Shown here: in pieces, positions 26,350 to 35,011 of the stretch
Layout of the letters: each line of letters begins with the position of its first letter
How positions within the stretch are numbered: the first letter of the stretch is position 1
NCBI RefSeq assembly: GCF_004343585.1
Contig: NZ_SLYW01000012.1
Span: 1 to 64,000, forward strand
Reading direction: 5' to 3'
From: Neorhizobium sp. JUb45
Lineage (GTDB): Bacteria > Pseudomonadota > Alphaproteobacteria > Rhizobiales > Rhizobiaceae
Length of the DNA: 64,000 nucleotides
The notes under the pieces: generated by a model
What the model was told of the DNA's origin: nothing
The model's input: only the letters and a program-made list of their open reading frames with translations
The model's database searches: none
Program-made: the position numbers and the translations under genes

Positions 26350-26838
26350 TTATTTCAGGCGGGAGGAGACTTTTTCGATCGCCTTGTTGGCACAGGCCTC
26401 GTCCAGATTGCCGCCGGGGGCGCCGGCGACGCCGATTGCACCGACTGTTGCGCTACTAGCCTTGACGGGTACGCCGCCTGCAAGAACAAGGAAGCCCGGA
26501 ATGTCGACAAGGCCGGCCGCGCCAGCGTTTTTGGCGACGTTTTCGGCCATCGTGCTCGTCGGCGTGCGTGAAGACGCTGACGTGAAGGCTTTTGCGGTGG
26601 AAGCGTTTGCCGTGTGCGCTCCGGCATTCTCGGCGCGAACGAGAGCGAGCAATACGCCAGAGCGATCGGTTACAGCCGCGGCGACATTGTAGCCTTCCGT
26701 CGAGCACGCTGCCACTGCAGCCTGGGCAAGCTCTATAGCCAGCGGGGTGCCGAGGCTGGTCTGCTGGACGACATCCTGGGCAAGAGCCGAGGCGGCGAAA
26801 GACGTCGTAAGTGCAAGCGAGAGCAGGGCAGTTTTCAT
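26350..26838 (-). CDS. Secreted HbpS/GlcG-family (heme-binding-like) protein
   Basis: A 162-residue protein with a Sec signal (MKTALLSLALTTSFAASALA, cleavage near residue 21) and a single GlcG/HbpS domain. AAVAACSTEGYNVAAAVTDR, LVRAENAGAHTANASTAKAF and IPGFLVLAGGVPVKASSATV, with the terminal GxxGGNLDEACANKAI, are the family blocks. HbpS of Streptomyces binds heme outside the cell and modulates the SenS-SenR two-component system. Here the gene lies 96 bases downstream of a response regulator and sensor kinase on the same strand, so it may be an accessory sensor of that pair. The domain call is firm; the heme ligand is inference. Confidence 0.87.
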   Translation of the reverse strand: MKTALLSLALTTSFAASALAQDVVQQTSLGTPLAIELAQAAVAACSTEGYNVAAAVTDRSGVLLALVRAENAGAHTANASTAKAFTSASSRTPTSTMAENVAKNAGAAGLVDIPGFLVLAGGVPVKASSATVGAIGVAGAPGGNLDEACANKAIEKVSSRLK

Positions 26839-26934
26839 TTTGTCAGCCTTTTGGTTGGTGAGTGGAGTGCAGCCAACCTAGTTGGACAAGTGACGTCACG
26901 AAATTCGCACCGCCACCGAAGAGCATCGGTAGGA

Positions 26935-27516
26935 TTACCGATGCTCGGCAAGCCAGATGCGCGTCTGTTCGGCAACGGCTGACGTCCCGAATTTCGCGGC
27001 AATGTTGGCGCGGTGGCTATCGACGGTACGCACGGAGACTTCGAGCGCGGCAGCTATGTCCTTGCTTGCAAACCCTTTTGATACAAGCTCGATCACCTCC
27101 CGCTCGCGCGCCGTCAGAAGGTCGATCAAATGGCTGTTTTCTCGAAACGCCAGAAATTCGCCAAGCATTGCCTCGCATGAGGTGATCGCTTCCATCAGGA
27201 CATGTTCATCGACAGGTTTTGTCAGAAAATCCGAAACGCCTGCCTTGAATGCGCGGCGGCAAGCTTCAATGTCGCCATGGCCCGTAATCATGATCGCGGG
27301 CCATCCGATGCGCAGATCCGCCAGCTTGTTCATGAGCTGAAGACCGCTCGTCGCCGGCATCCTCAGATCCAGTATGAGAATGCCGGGTTGTGCCTTTTCG
27401 ATATTCGCCAGCAGGTGCGCAGCATCCGGATATGACGTGACCTCTCTGCCATAGGTCGCAAGCAAAAGCGTCAGGGCCTCACGCACGGAAGGATCGTCGT
27501 CTACCAGATAGATCAT
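26935..27516 (-). CDS. FixJ/NarL-like response regulator (REC + LuxR HTH)
   Basis: A 193-residue response regulator. The receiver has the acidic pair in IYLVDDDPSVREAL, the phospho-acceptor Asp in GILILDLRMPATSG, the Thr in MITGHGD and the Lys in FLTKPVDE. The C-terminal LuxR-type helix-turn-helix reads LTAREREVIELVSKGFASKD then IAAALEVSVRTVDSHRANIA. The PVDE spacing and order place it in the FixJ/TtrR group. Its start overlaps the kinase stop by 4 bases (ATGA), so the two are translationally coupled and form a pair. Confidence 0.94.
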   Translation of the reverse strand: MIYLVDDDPSVREALTLLLATYGREVTSYPDAAHLLANIEKAQPGILILDLRMPATSGLQLMNKLADLRIGWPAIMITGHGDIEACRRAFKAGVSDFLTKPVDEHVLMEAITSCEAMLGEFLAFRENSHLIDLLTAREREVIELVSKGFASKDIAAALEVSVRTVDSHRANIAAKFGTSAVAEQTRIWLAEHR

Positions 27517-29030
27517 GGCAACATACCGGTTGGGAGGTGGATGGTAAAACGGGCGCCACCATCATTACATGCTTCGATCGAACCGTTCATCTTTTCCAGA
27601 AGACGGGCAGAAAGCGGTAACCCGAGGCCCATGCCCTCTGTCTTGGTCGTGAAGAACGGATCGAATATGCGGTCGAGCGATGAAGGTTCGATGCCGGGAC
27701 CATTGTCGGCAACCACGATCAGCACCTCGTTTCCTTGCCGCAGGACGTCGACTGTTATGTTCGGGTTCTGTCGATCTGCAACGGCATCGGCGGCGTTCCG
27801 GACCAGATTATGAAGAACCTGCTGAAACGAGATCACATCGACGTGGCCGGTTCCGACATTGTCGGACATCGTTACCGCGAGCGCAATGCCGCGCTGTGCC
27901 AAGTCGGCTTCGACGAGCCGCAAGGCATCGGTGATTGCCTCGGTCAGGGAAATTTCCTCTATCCGGGCCGGCGCCCCGGACACGTAGGCACGCATGCGGG
28001 AAAGGATATCCCCGGCGCGCCTGGCGTCGCGGATGTTCGCATCGATCGCACTTTCCAGGATGTCCGGGCGTTTGATTGCCAATGCACGTTTTGCCGCCTG
28101 GCTTTGGCTAAGTATTGCGGCAATCGGCTGAGCGAGTTCGTGGGCGATACCTGAAGCCATTTCACCTATTGCGTTTACGCGACCGGCCTGGGCAAGTTTC
28201 GCTTCCTGTTCAAACAACATGGCACGCCGCTCCTGCGACTGTCGCTCCCGGCTGGCATGGCGATACCTCATGATCAGCCATGTGATCGCTGCCAGCCCCG
28301 CAAGCAGAGGAAAGGCCAGTTGCGGGGGACAGAGTTCATTCAGTCTGAAACCGCGACTCACCATCAAATGCAGAGGCTGGCTGTGATTGCTGGTGTCCAG
28401 CGTGTTGGACGCTGTCAACAATGCATCGGTGCCGCCATTCTTTTCAAAAAGAACGGTATGGTTCAGCGACAACATCGACGAATATTGCGCACCTTCATCG
28501 CCCATATCCAGCAAGGCGTCCGTATCGATACGCAAGCGAAGTAGCCGCTTTGGGGCAACCAGTTTGAAGATCTCGTAAGCATGTGGTGTGGTCGCCGGTC
28601 GGGCTGAAGTATCGCCGGTCTTTTCAAGGCCGGTCAGATCCAGGATTGGCTGCAGGTCGATGATTTCGGGACCCATAGCTCTTCCATACGATACCGCCCT
28701 CACGGTGCCACTGCCGATGGAGATGGTGGCTATGTCGGTAATGCGGGGATAGCGGGTAATGATGTTTTCAGCCAGGCCCTGAATACTGGGCGATGGCTCG
28801 TCAGGTGACATGCGAACGACTGCCCCGAGCCCGGACAGGTGAGCGTCATGCTGGGCCAGCCTCTCGGCAAGAAGCATTTCCATGCTCCTTGTCCGCTCCG
28901 ACAGATCGGAAAGATCCGACGTGTATTGGTAGGCCCCCAGCAGGCCCATGACGGCAAGGCTCATCAGCAACCACACAGCCAAGGCACGAAGAGGAAATAC
29001 GCCTGCCTGTTTCAGCTGTCTCAACGCCAT
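27513..29030 (-). CDS. Membrane sensor histidine kinase (DctB-like layout)
   Basis: About 505 residues: a membrane helix near residues 12-33 (LRALAVWLLMSLAVMGLLGA), a periplasmic sensor region of about 200 residues, a second helix (LAFPLLAGLAAITWLIM) and a cytoplasmic kinase core. The H-box is GEMASGIAHELAQPIAAILS, the N-box HNLVRNAADAVADR, and the G-boxes VVADNGPGIEPSS and GMGLGLPLSARLLEKMNG. ATG 29030 is the likeliest start; the frame is open to a TTG at 29099. The partner is the response regulator encoded immediately downstream. The signal is unknown; the secreted HbpS-like protein is a candidate accessory. Confidence 0.92.
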   Translation of the reverse strand: MALRQLKQAGVFPLRALAVWLLMSLAVMGLLGAYQYTSDLSDLSERTRSMEMLLAERLAQHDAHLSGLGAVVRMSPDEPSPSIQGLAENIITRYPRITDIATISIGSGTVRAVSYGRAMGPEIIDLQPILDLTGLEKTGDTSARPATTPHAYEIFKLVAPKRLLRLRIDTDALLDMGDEGAQYSSMLSLNHTVLFEKNGGTDALLTASNTLDTSNHSQPLHLMVSRGFRLNELCPPQLAFPLLAGLAAITWLIMRYRHASRERQSQERRAMLFEQEAKLAQAGRVNAIGEMASGIAHELAQPIAAILSQSQAAKRALAIKRPDILESAIDANIRDARRAGDILSRMRAYVSGAPARIEEISLTEAITDALRLVEADLAQRGIALAVTMSDNVGTGHVDVISFQQVLHNLVRNAADAVADRQNPNITVDVLRQGNEVLIVVADNGPGIEPSSLDRIFDPFFTTKTEGMGLGLPLSARLLEKMNGSIEACNDGGARFTIHLPTGMLP

Positions 29031-29920
29031 GGATGTTGTGGTTCTCTCTTGTGCCAATGACCTGGAGGCAAGCAATAGCCTTTTCGTGCGGGACGACAAT
29101 CCGTAAACCTACCGTCCTCGACGTGATTGCAGCCGGCAGCTGATAGGTGCATGAGGCGTTAGGCGCCGCAAGAAAAATATGGGCGCGCCGTATGCTCGAT
29201 GTCCACATCCTCGGCTCGCCTGCGATTGCAGTCGCCAATAGACCTCGACGATGGTTCTTGATCGTGCTTTCCTCAGCCTCGGCAATGCATAATCAGAAAT
29301 GCTCTTCTTGGTAGCATTGGCATCCCGTGAGCGATTGATGACGTGAATGAGGCAGGCCGTGCTCTTCCGGCATCACTTAAAAAGGCTTCTTTCTGCTGAA
29401 CTTGCAGGCAGTCGGATCCGACCCCACCAAGAGCAAACCGAGGTACTCCCCGCGCCGGAAAGTGATGTGAGTCCTGCGAGGCTATGCTGTTTCGCCCTTC
29501 AATCGCACCACATCCTTCGAGGGTGGTAGCCCGAACTGCCGGAAATATTCCAGGCTGAACTCTACCAAGGGCCAGAGCGTCTTTTCGCGGCGATTGCCGA
29601 CCTCTCCAGCGCAGCCTGACTATCGTATCCAACAAGGAGCCCTCACAGGAAATCGCTCGCATCGGTGCTTCCGACCAAGAACCTAATTCGGCGGAGGCGT
29701 TTCCCATAACTAACCAAACCGATCGTTGGTTAACCGAACAGCGATCTGCGCGGGCTGAAACGTAGGATCGAGAATATCGACGCTGTCATTGCCCATCTCC
29801 TAAGCGAAAGGTTTGCGGTCACCAAAAAGGTTGGAGACCCTAGTTTTGTGCATGAATAACTGGTTCGGTTTCCAGGCGTCCATGTATGAGGTGGTCTCGA
29901 GAAACCGGAAAACAGCCGTA
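29031..29920. other. Gap without a supported gene
   Basis: About 890 bases between the sensor kinase and the end of the Nit1C unit. Minus-strand frames here have no family similarity. On the plus strand near 29774-29860 the short string IDAVIAHLLSERFAVTKKVG followed by DPSFVHE and a stop has a protein-like composition but cannot be extended, so it may be a remnant. No terminator with a T-run was found after the Nit1C unit. Confidence 0.35.
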
Positions 29921-30769
29921 TCAAGGGCCGTTTGACGCATAGGCGATGACCTTGCCGTCCTGCCGGACCATGTTGCACAACAACCTGGCATCATCAGGCG
30001 GGCCGCGCAAAAGGTTGATCTCGACGGCCTCACCAATGGCGATATTGCCGAGAAAGAACATCTCGCGCTGGCGACTGCCGACAAACGATCCGGGCATGGC
30101 TGCTTCGAGGGTGCCTGAAAAGAACCTCTGGAAATGCGCGAAATACAAGAGGCCAGCACCATTGAAGTCTTCTCTGGCATCCGGGACAAGGCGCGCGAGC
30201 AGCGTTGCTTGTCCGTCATGCGGCAAACCTGTTTGAGCATCAAACTGGCCGCGTCTGATAGCGGACGCGCGCTGTGCGAGCGCGCTTTCGCCATAACGCG
30301 CCGGTGCGTCGCGGCAGGGCTCGGCGCGCATCAGCGCGTGATTGTCTCCCGGCCGCCGTCTGATAATGAAGGCCGAGACGATCTCGACGTCGCAGATCGA
30401 AAGCGTACCGATCTGCAGGCGATGGCGGCTTGAATGCTGATTACGCGACAGTGCGGTCAAAGACGACCGGATTTCGAGTATGTCGTTGGCGCGCGCCCTG
30501 GAAAAATCCGCATCGCGCAGCGCCGTGGCGCAGATGGATGCATAGGCCTCGCCGCCATCACCGGTGCGGAAATCGGCATTTTCCATCTGCAGGTGACGGG
30601 CCAGCATGATCCAGTGCCGATGCCCGAGTTCCTTCATCAGCCAGGTTTCCGAAAGCCCGGTGGGGGTGAGATGCGGCATGCCGAGAAGCATGTACGGATC
30701 AAGCGCCCGCTCCATCAGCTCGCGGGAGGAGGGCGCACCGATCCGGGTGTCTATAACGGCAAGGTTCAT
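29921..30769 (-). CDS. LnmK/Pnap_2097-like protein (double hot-dog fold family)
   Basis: A 282-residue protein. LGMPHLTPTGLSETWLMKEL followed by GHRHWIML strongly resembles the N-terminal signature of the LnmK-related family, whose namesake in leinamycin biosynthesis is a bifunctional acyltransferase/decarboxylase acting on methylmalonyl-CoA. The C-terminal half (NGAGLLYFAHFQRFFSGTLE, FFLGNIAIGEAVEINLL) fits a second hot-dog unit. It starts 2 bases after the oxidoreductase stop, so it is the distal gene of the Nit1C unit. This suggests an acyl-CoA or acyl-carrier substrate in the pathway. The family call is by motif recognition; the reaction is unknown. Confidence 0.72.
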   Translation of the reverse strand: MNLAVIDTRIGAPSSRELMERALDPYMLLGMPHLTPTGLSETWLMKELGHRHWIMLARHLQMENADFRTGDGGEAYASICATALRDADFSRARANDILEIRSSLTALSRNQHSSRHRLQIGTLSICDVEIVSAFIIRRRPGDNHALMRAEPCRDAPARYGESALAQRASAIRRGQFDAQTGLPHDGQATLLARLVPDAREDFNGAGLLYFAHFQRFFSGTLEAAMPGSFVGSRQREMFFLGNIAIGEAVEINLLRGPPDDARLLCNMVRQDGKVIAYASNGP

Positions 30770-30771
30770 GA

Positions 30772-32046
30772 TCACCGGCCGGCCATCTGCTTGAGCGCGG
30801 GTTGCAGCCCGCCCAGATAACCAGTGAGATGGGTCACGACATGTTCGGCGTCCTTGCCGACGGCGAGAAAGCGCCCTGACCCCCAGGTCCACAGCCAGGG
30901 CAAACCCAGAACGTAAATGCCGTCAATGCCGGTCACACCACGCTGCTGCACGGGATAACCCGTTCCATCGAAGATCGGCAGGCCGACATAGGACCAGTCC
31001 GGAGTAAATCCCGTGGCCCAGATTACCGAGGTGACGCCTTCATGTGCAAGATCGAGTTCTGTCGGTTCGCATTCCGGCTCCCAAAGCGGAAGATAGGGGC
31101 TGCCAGCCGGCGCATCGATGCCTTTTTCGGCAATGTACCGGTCGATCAGGCCATTGATGCCATTATAGACGCGATCGGCATTGTCGAGATTGCTTTTGAG
31201 ATTGGCGGCGAACAGCATCTTTCCGTTCGCCACGCCTTCCATGCGGCCGTAAAGCTCCATTCCTTCCAGAGCGAATTTCCGCAGGTCGATGTCGCGGCCG
31301 CCATCGCGGCCGGTCAGGTAATGATTGGTATCATGCTTTTTCTTGGTCATGCCTTCATGGGCGACCGTGATGTCATACTGGCCGACATCGGCCAGCCAAT
31401 CGACCACGTCGCGGCCACGGTAGAAGCGGGCGCAGCGCGGCGCATTGCCGGTCACCATGTGAACTTTCCGGCCGGCAAGATGCAGGTCCTCGGCGATCTG
31501 GCAGCCGGACTGGCCCGAGCCGACGACCATGACGGCACCCTCTGGCAATTGCGCGGGGTTGCGATAGTCGGCGGTATGGATCTGGATAATACTGTCCGAC
31601 AGGCGCTCGGCTGCACGCGGCACTGCCGGCCGACTGTAGAGACTGGTGGCGAGCACGACACTGTCGGCCGTGACGGTGCCGGCCGATGTCTCCACCGTGA
31701 AGCCGCCGCCAGCCATCTTCTCGACGGATGTGACGCTCGTCCCTTCCAATACCGGCGCATCCACCTTCTTCACGAAGTGGTCAACATAGGCGATGATCTG
31801 GTCCTTCACCATGAAACCATGCGGATCCTCGCCGTCATAGGGATGATCGGGCAACTGGCACTGCCAGTTCGGCGTGACCAGGCAAAATGCATCCCAGCGC
31901 TCGTCCTTCCACTTGTGGGCGACGGTCTTCTTTTCGAAGACGACATGGTCGATACCGTGCGTCTTCAGGTAATGGCTGGCGGAAAGCCCGGCCTGCCCGC
32001 CGCCGATGACGACGGTGCTGTAATGCTGCTTTAAGTAATGGAGCAT
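30772..32046 (-). CDS. nitH: Nit1C flavin-dependent oxidoreductase (MSMEG_0569 family)
   Basis: A 424-residue FMO-like flavoprotein: FAD motif VVIGGGQAGLSASHYLKTHG near residue 11, NAD(P)H motif VVGSGQSGCQIAEDLHLAGR near residue 175, and a C-terminal IWATGFTPDWSYVGLPIFDG. Context in a complete Nit1C cluster identifies it as the MSMEG_0569-family oxidoreductase, whose disruption in Pseudomonas clusters is linked to nitrile/cyanide assimilation. The exact oxidation is not established. It follows the small MSMEG_0570 gene by 12 bases. It is a paralogue of the monooxygenase at 11798-13048. Confidence 0.9.
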   Translation of the reverse strand: MLHYLKQHYSTVVIGGGQAGLSASHYLKTHGIDHVVFEKKTVAHKWKDERWDAFCLVTPNWQCQLPDHPYDGEDPHGFMVKDQIIAYVDHFVKKVDAPVLEGTSVTSVEKMAGGGFTVETSAGTVTADSVVLATSLYSRPAVPRAAERLSDSIIQIHTADYRNPAQLPEGAVMVVGSGQSGCQIAEDLHLAGRKVHMVTGNAPRCARFYRGRDVVDWLADVGQYDITVAHEGMTKKKHDTNHYLTGRDGGRDIDLRKFALEGMELYGRMEGVANGKMLFAANLKSNLDNADRVYNGINGLIDRYIAEKGIDAPAGSPYLPLWEPECEPTELDLAHEGVTSVIWATGFTPDWSYVGLPIFDGTGYPVQQRGVTGIDGIYVLGLPWLWTWGSGRFLAVGKDAEHVVTHLTGYLGGLQPALKQMAGR

Positions 32047-32058
32047 GGACTGGGCCTT

Positions 32059-32346
32059 TCAGAGAATGAAGCTGTTGCAGCGGACGCGGGCATCCGTATC
32101 GCTCAGGAAGGCGGCGGCGGCGCTTTCGATGCGGGCGAGCTGGTCGTTGGCCGACGAGCAGGCAAATCCGAATTTCGCCTCGACGCGGTCGCTGGCGATG
32201 GTCAACGCCTTGCGGCTGCGATCTACGAAATCCACGACCGGATAGCTTTCGCCCTCGGTAAAGAAATCGCGGATGATCAGGGAAGGCGAATAGCAGCTCT
32301 CTTCCTGACCATCGGGCCAAGTGATGACAAAACGCATTTCAGGCAT
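32059..32346 (-). CDS. nitG: MSMEG_0570-family nitrogen-starvation protein
   Basis: A 95-residue protein starting MPEMRFVITWPDGQEESCYS, with PSLIIRDFFTEGESYPVVDF next, the characteristic MSMEG_0570-family sequence (RFxxxWPDGxxExCYSPS...). These small proteins occur only in Nit1C-type clusters and have no assigned reaction. It overlaps the glycosyltransferase stop by 8 bases at its start. The symbol is given by position, since Pseudomonas clusters call a small hypothetical gene here nitG; that letter assignment is inference. Confidence 0.88.
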   Translation of the reverse strand: MPEMRFVITWPDGQEESCYSPSLIIRDFFTEGESYPVVDFVDRSRKALTIASDRVEAKFGFACSSANDQLARIESAAAAFLSDTDARVRCNSFIL

Positions 32347-33496
32347 TGGCAGCCTCCTTCAATGTTGCGTAGGTGGGCAAATGGGCCTCGGCGACACGGC
32401 GCCAGCTGAAACGGCCGGCGACCTCCAGCCCGCGGGCGATGACTCTGTCGCGGATCTGGGGGAGCAGTGACAGCGCCATGGCTTCTGCTATCGAGGCCGA
32501 GTGATGCGGATCGCACCAGATGGCGTCGTCGCTGCTCAGATATCCGGTAAACGGCGCAATCGACGGCACGATGGTGGGCACGCCGCTCGCCATCGCTTCC
32601 AATACGACAAGGCCGAATCCTTCCTTCAGCGAGGGAAAAACCAGAGCGTCGGCAAGCCGGTAGAGGTTGGGCATGTCGCCATCCGCCACCGCTCCGATCA
32701 CGTGAACGGCGGCCGCATCCGACCGCAATGCCCGCAGATGGGACTGGAACTCCTCCTGGTAATCGCGGTGGTCGAGCAGGGACACGCCGCCGGCTATGAC
32801 CAGTTGGGCAAGAGGTTCCACGGCGCGCAACTGCCGGAAGGCGTCGAGGATGCCGAGTGTGTTCTTGCGCGACTCGATGCCGCCGATGCTGAGAAAGACA
32901 GGGCCGGAATGCAGGCCGAGCCGGTCGTGCAGTTCGGCCTGTTCACCATTCCATGTTGGCGCAAAGCGTTGCGTATCAACACCGTTGCCGACCACGACGG
33001 AGCTGATGCCCCGATTGGTGCGCAAGGTTGCCTGCCACATTTCGCTGACGGAGAAAAACCGGTCGGCCCTATCGATGGAACGGTCCTGCAATTGCATCAG
33101 CTTTGGGTCGGAAAACGTGTCGATGTGATGCACGGTGCGGACGAAGGCGGGGATCAGACCGCGTTCCTTCAATGTCGCCAGCGCGTTGCCGGAAATGCCG
33201 TCATGGGCATGAAACATGTCGAAGTCCCGCGCTGCGGGGCTTTGGAAATATTGCACGTAGTCGGAGATGCGCTGCTCGACCATGCCAGTCATGTCCGATG
33301 CGGCGGGGTCGACGGAGAAACAGACTGTCTGACAACGTGGTTTGCGGAAGAATCCTCGGTCTCGGGCATCGGGAGCATGCAGCACAACCTCATGCCCGAT
33401 GTCCGTAAGTCCTTCCGAAAGATGCATCGCATGCACAACGCCGCCACGCGGGTTGGTGGAATGAGTGAGCATGGCAATGCGTAGACGCCGGCTCAT
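32339..33496 (-). CDS. Nit1C family-4 glycosyltransferase (MSMEG_0565 family)
   Basis: A 385-residue GT-B enzyme of the GT4 class. The N-terminal LRIAMLTHSTNPRGGVVHAM is the MSMEG_0565 hallmark, HAHDGISGNAL follows, and the C-terminal nucleotide-sugar site reads PSLKEGFGLVVLEAMASGVP. It is cytoplasmic with no membrane helix. A glycosyltransferase implies that the Nit1C pathway builds or modifies a glycosylated product rather than only hydrolysing nitriles. The start ATG overlaps the preceding stop by 4 bases. Confidence 0.9.
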   Translation of the reverse strand: MSRRLRIAMLTHSTNPRGGVVHAMHLSEGLTDIGHEVVLHAPDARDRGFFRKPRCQTVCFSVDPAASDMTGMVEQRISDYVQYFQSPAARDFDMFHAHDGISGNALATLKERGLIPAFVRTVHHIDTFSDPKLMQLQDRSIDRADRFFSVSEMWQATLRTNRGISSVVVGNGVDTQRFAPTWNGEQAELHDRLGLHSGPVFLSIGGIESRKNTLGILDAFRQLRAVEPLAQLVIAGGVSLLDHRDYQEEFQSHLRALRSDAAAVHVIGAVADGDMPNLYRLADALVFPSLKEGFGLVVLEAMASGVPTIVPSIAPFTGYLSSDDAIWCDPHHSASIAEAMALSLLPQIRDRVIARGLEVAGRFSWRRVAEAHLPTYATLKEAANA

Positions 33497-34467
33497 GCCG
33501 CATGCTCCTTATGGCGCAATTGCATCAGCGGGTTGGTTAAGTAGTCGCGGATGACTGCCCGCTCGTCACCATCCGATATGGTGACATACGTGCCGGCTGT
33601 GACCGTACCTATGGGGGCAGCGGTTATGTTGCGTTCCGCAAAACGGGACAGCACTGCCTTGACGTTGTCGGGCGAAACAGAAAGCAGGTATCCATAACTC
33701 GGGAAGGTCGCCAGCCAGCGGTCGAGTGTAACATTGGCGGGGAGGGGAATGGTGGAAACATCGATCTCGATACCGACGCCGGAACATTCTGCCAGCATGA
33801 TGGCGGTGCCGACTATACCACCCTGACTGATATCCTTGGCGGCAAGCGACAATCCCGATTCTGCAATCTGCGGCAGGATGTCCAGATCGCCGCGCAACCG
33901 TGCAGACGGCGCGTCGGTTGCCGCTTCCCAGTTGTTGAAGGGTTCGCGGTAGCGGCCACGATGGTCGATCGCGGCAACCAGAATATCGCCCGGCTTCGCA
34001 TCGAAACTGGTCAGCAGCTTTTTGGCCCTGCCAAGGATGGCGACGGACAGCTGCCCGCGATCGGTGCGGATATTGGTATGTCCACCGACGATCGGCACGC
34101 CGAACGTTTCGGCGGCTGCCCGCATGCCGGCAAGTACCGGGGCTGCTTCCGCCTCACCGTTGGCCCAGACAGCATCGACGACCGCAACCGGCCGGCCGCC
34201 CATGGCCACCACGTCGGATATGTTGACCATGACGCCGCACCAGCCTGCAAACCAGGGATCGGCGGCGACGAATTCGTTGATGAAGCCCTCGATTGCAAAC
34301 AGCAGATAACCGTCACCATCCGGGATGGCAGCGCAGTCGTCGCCAACGGGAACGGCTTTGCCACCAAGGCCGAGGCTTGCCGCGACGCCGCCTATATCCT
34401 GTTTTGCGGCAATGCCGCTGCTGGACCGCAATCGTGCGGCAAGGGCTTCGATATCGATGCTGCCCAT
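33493..34467 (-). CDS. nitF: AIR synthase-like protein (sll0787 family)
   Basis: A 324-residue PurM/SelD-like ATP-binding protein. AVPVGDDCAAIPDGDGYLLF carries the conserved GDDxA motif, with WCGVMVNISDVVAMGGRPVA and GVPIVGGHTNIRTDRGQLSV typical of the PurM-HypE-ThiL-SelD fold. Members in Nit1C clusters are called sll0787-family or NitF and probably catalyse an ATP-dependent phosphorylation or cyclisation; the substrate is not known. The start is ATG 34467, 1 base after the acetyltransferase stop. Confidence 0.92.
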   Translation of the reverse strand: MGSIDIEALAARLRSSSGIAAKQDIGGVAASLGLGGKAVPVGDDCAAIPDGDGYLLFAIEGFINEFVAADPWFAGWCGVMVNISDVVAMGGRPVAVVDAVWANGEAEAAPVLAGMRAAAETFGVPIVGGHTNIRTDRGQLSVAILGRAKKLLTSFDAKPGDILVAAIDHRGRYREPFNNWEAATDAPSARLRGDLDILPQIAESGLSLAAKDISQGGIVGTAIMLAECSGVGIEIDVSTIPLPANVTLDRWLATFPSYGYLLSVSPDNVKAVLSRFAERNITAAPIGTVTAGTYVTISDGDERAVIRDYLTNPLMQLRHKEHAA

Positions 34468-34468
34468 G

Positions 34469-35011
34469 TCATGCCGCCTTTTTCGCGAGCGCGACAAAAC
34501 CCGCTTCGGGCGTGGCGCAGGGTGGATACCATGCCAGGTCCGCCTTCATCCGAAGATGCGGCTTGCCGTAGATCTCGAATTCCTCGACCACATCCCAATG
34601 CAGGCGACGGAACAGAAGCCCGTTCTGAACCTGCACATTGGCGAAAAACGTGTGGCAGCCCATTGCGTTGGCGGAGGAGACCGCGAGCTTGATGAGGGTC
34701 GCGCCCAGTGCGCCGACCTTGCGAAAATCCTCGTGCACGGCAAGCCGCGAACCCCACCACACACCCGGCTCGGCCTCGTGAATGCGAACCGTTCCAACCA
34801 GCCTGTCGGCGGCGATCCCCAGCATCGAGAGCGCAACGATCGGGATGGCGTGATCGTCGATCGCATCACGGTCGTCATCTTCGAATATCTGCTGTTCGCG
34901 GCAGAAGACAAAACGGCGCAAGGCGTGCGCTTCGTCGCGCTCCCAGTTCGAGGTGGCAAACTTCACCTGGAATTCGTTCGAACGATAAGGTGCAAAGGGT
35001 TCGAGCATCAT
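34469..35011 (-). CDS. nitE: GNAT acetyltransferase (MSMEG_0567 / Sll0786 family)
   Basis: A 180-residue GNAT-fold N-acetyltransferase. RRFVFCREQQIFEDDDRDAI is the acceptor-loop region conserved in the MSMEG_0567/Sll0786 family. LVGTVRIHEAEPGVWWGSRL then VHEDFRKVGALGATLIKLAV contains the acetyl-CoA loop (RKVGALGATL in place of the classic RGxGxG). It starts MMLEPF in an ATGA overlap with the radical SAM stop. It presumably acylates an amine intermediate of the Nit1C pathway. Confidence 0.92.
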   Translation of the reverse strand: MMLEPFAPYRSNEFQVKFATSNWERDEAHALRRFVFCREQQIFEDDDRDAIDDHAIPIVALSMLGIAADRLVGTVRIHEAEPGVWWGSRLAVHEDFRKVGALGATLIKLAVSSANAMGCHTFFANVQVQNGLLFRRLHWDVVEEFEIYGKPHLRMKADLAWYPPCATPEAGFVALAKKAA

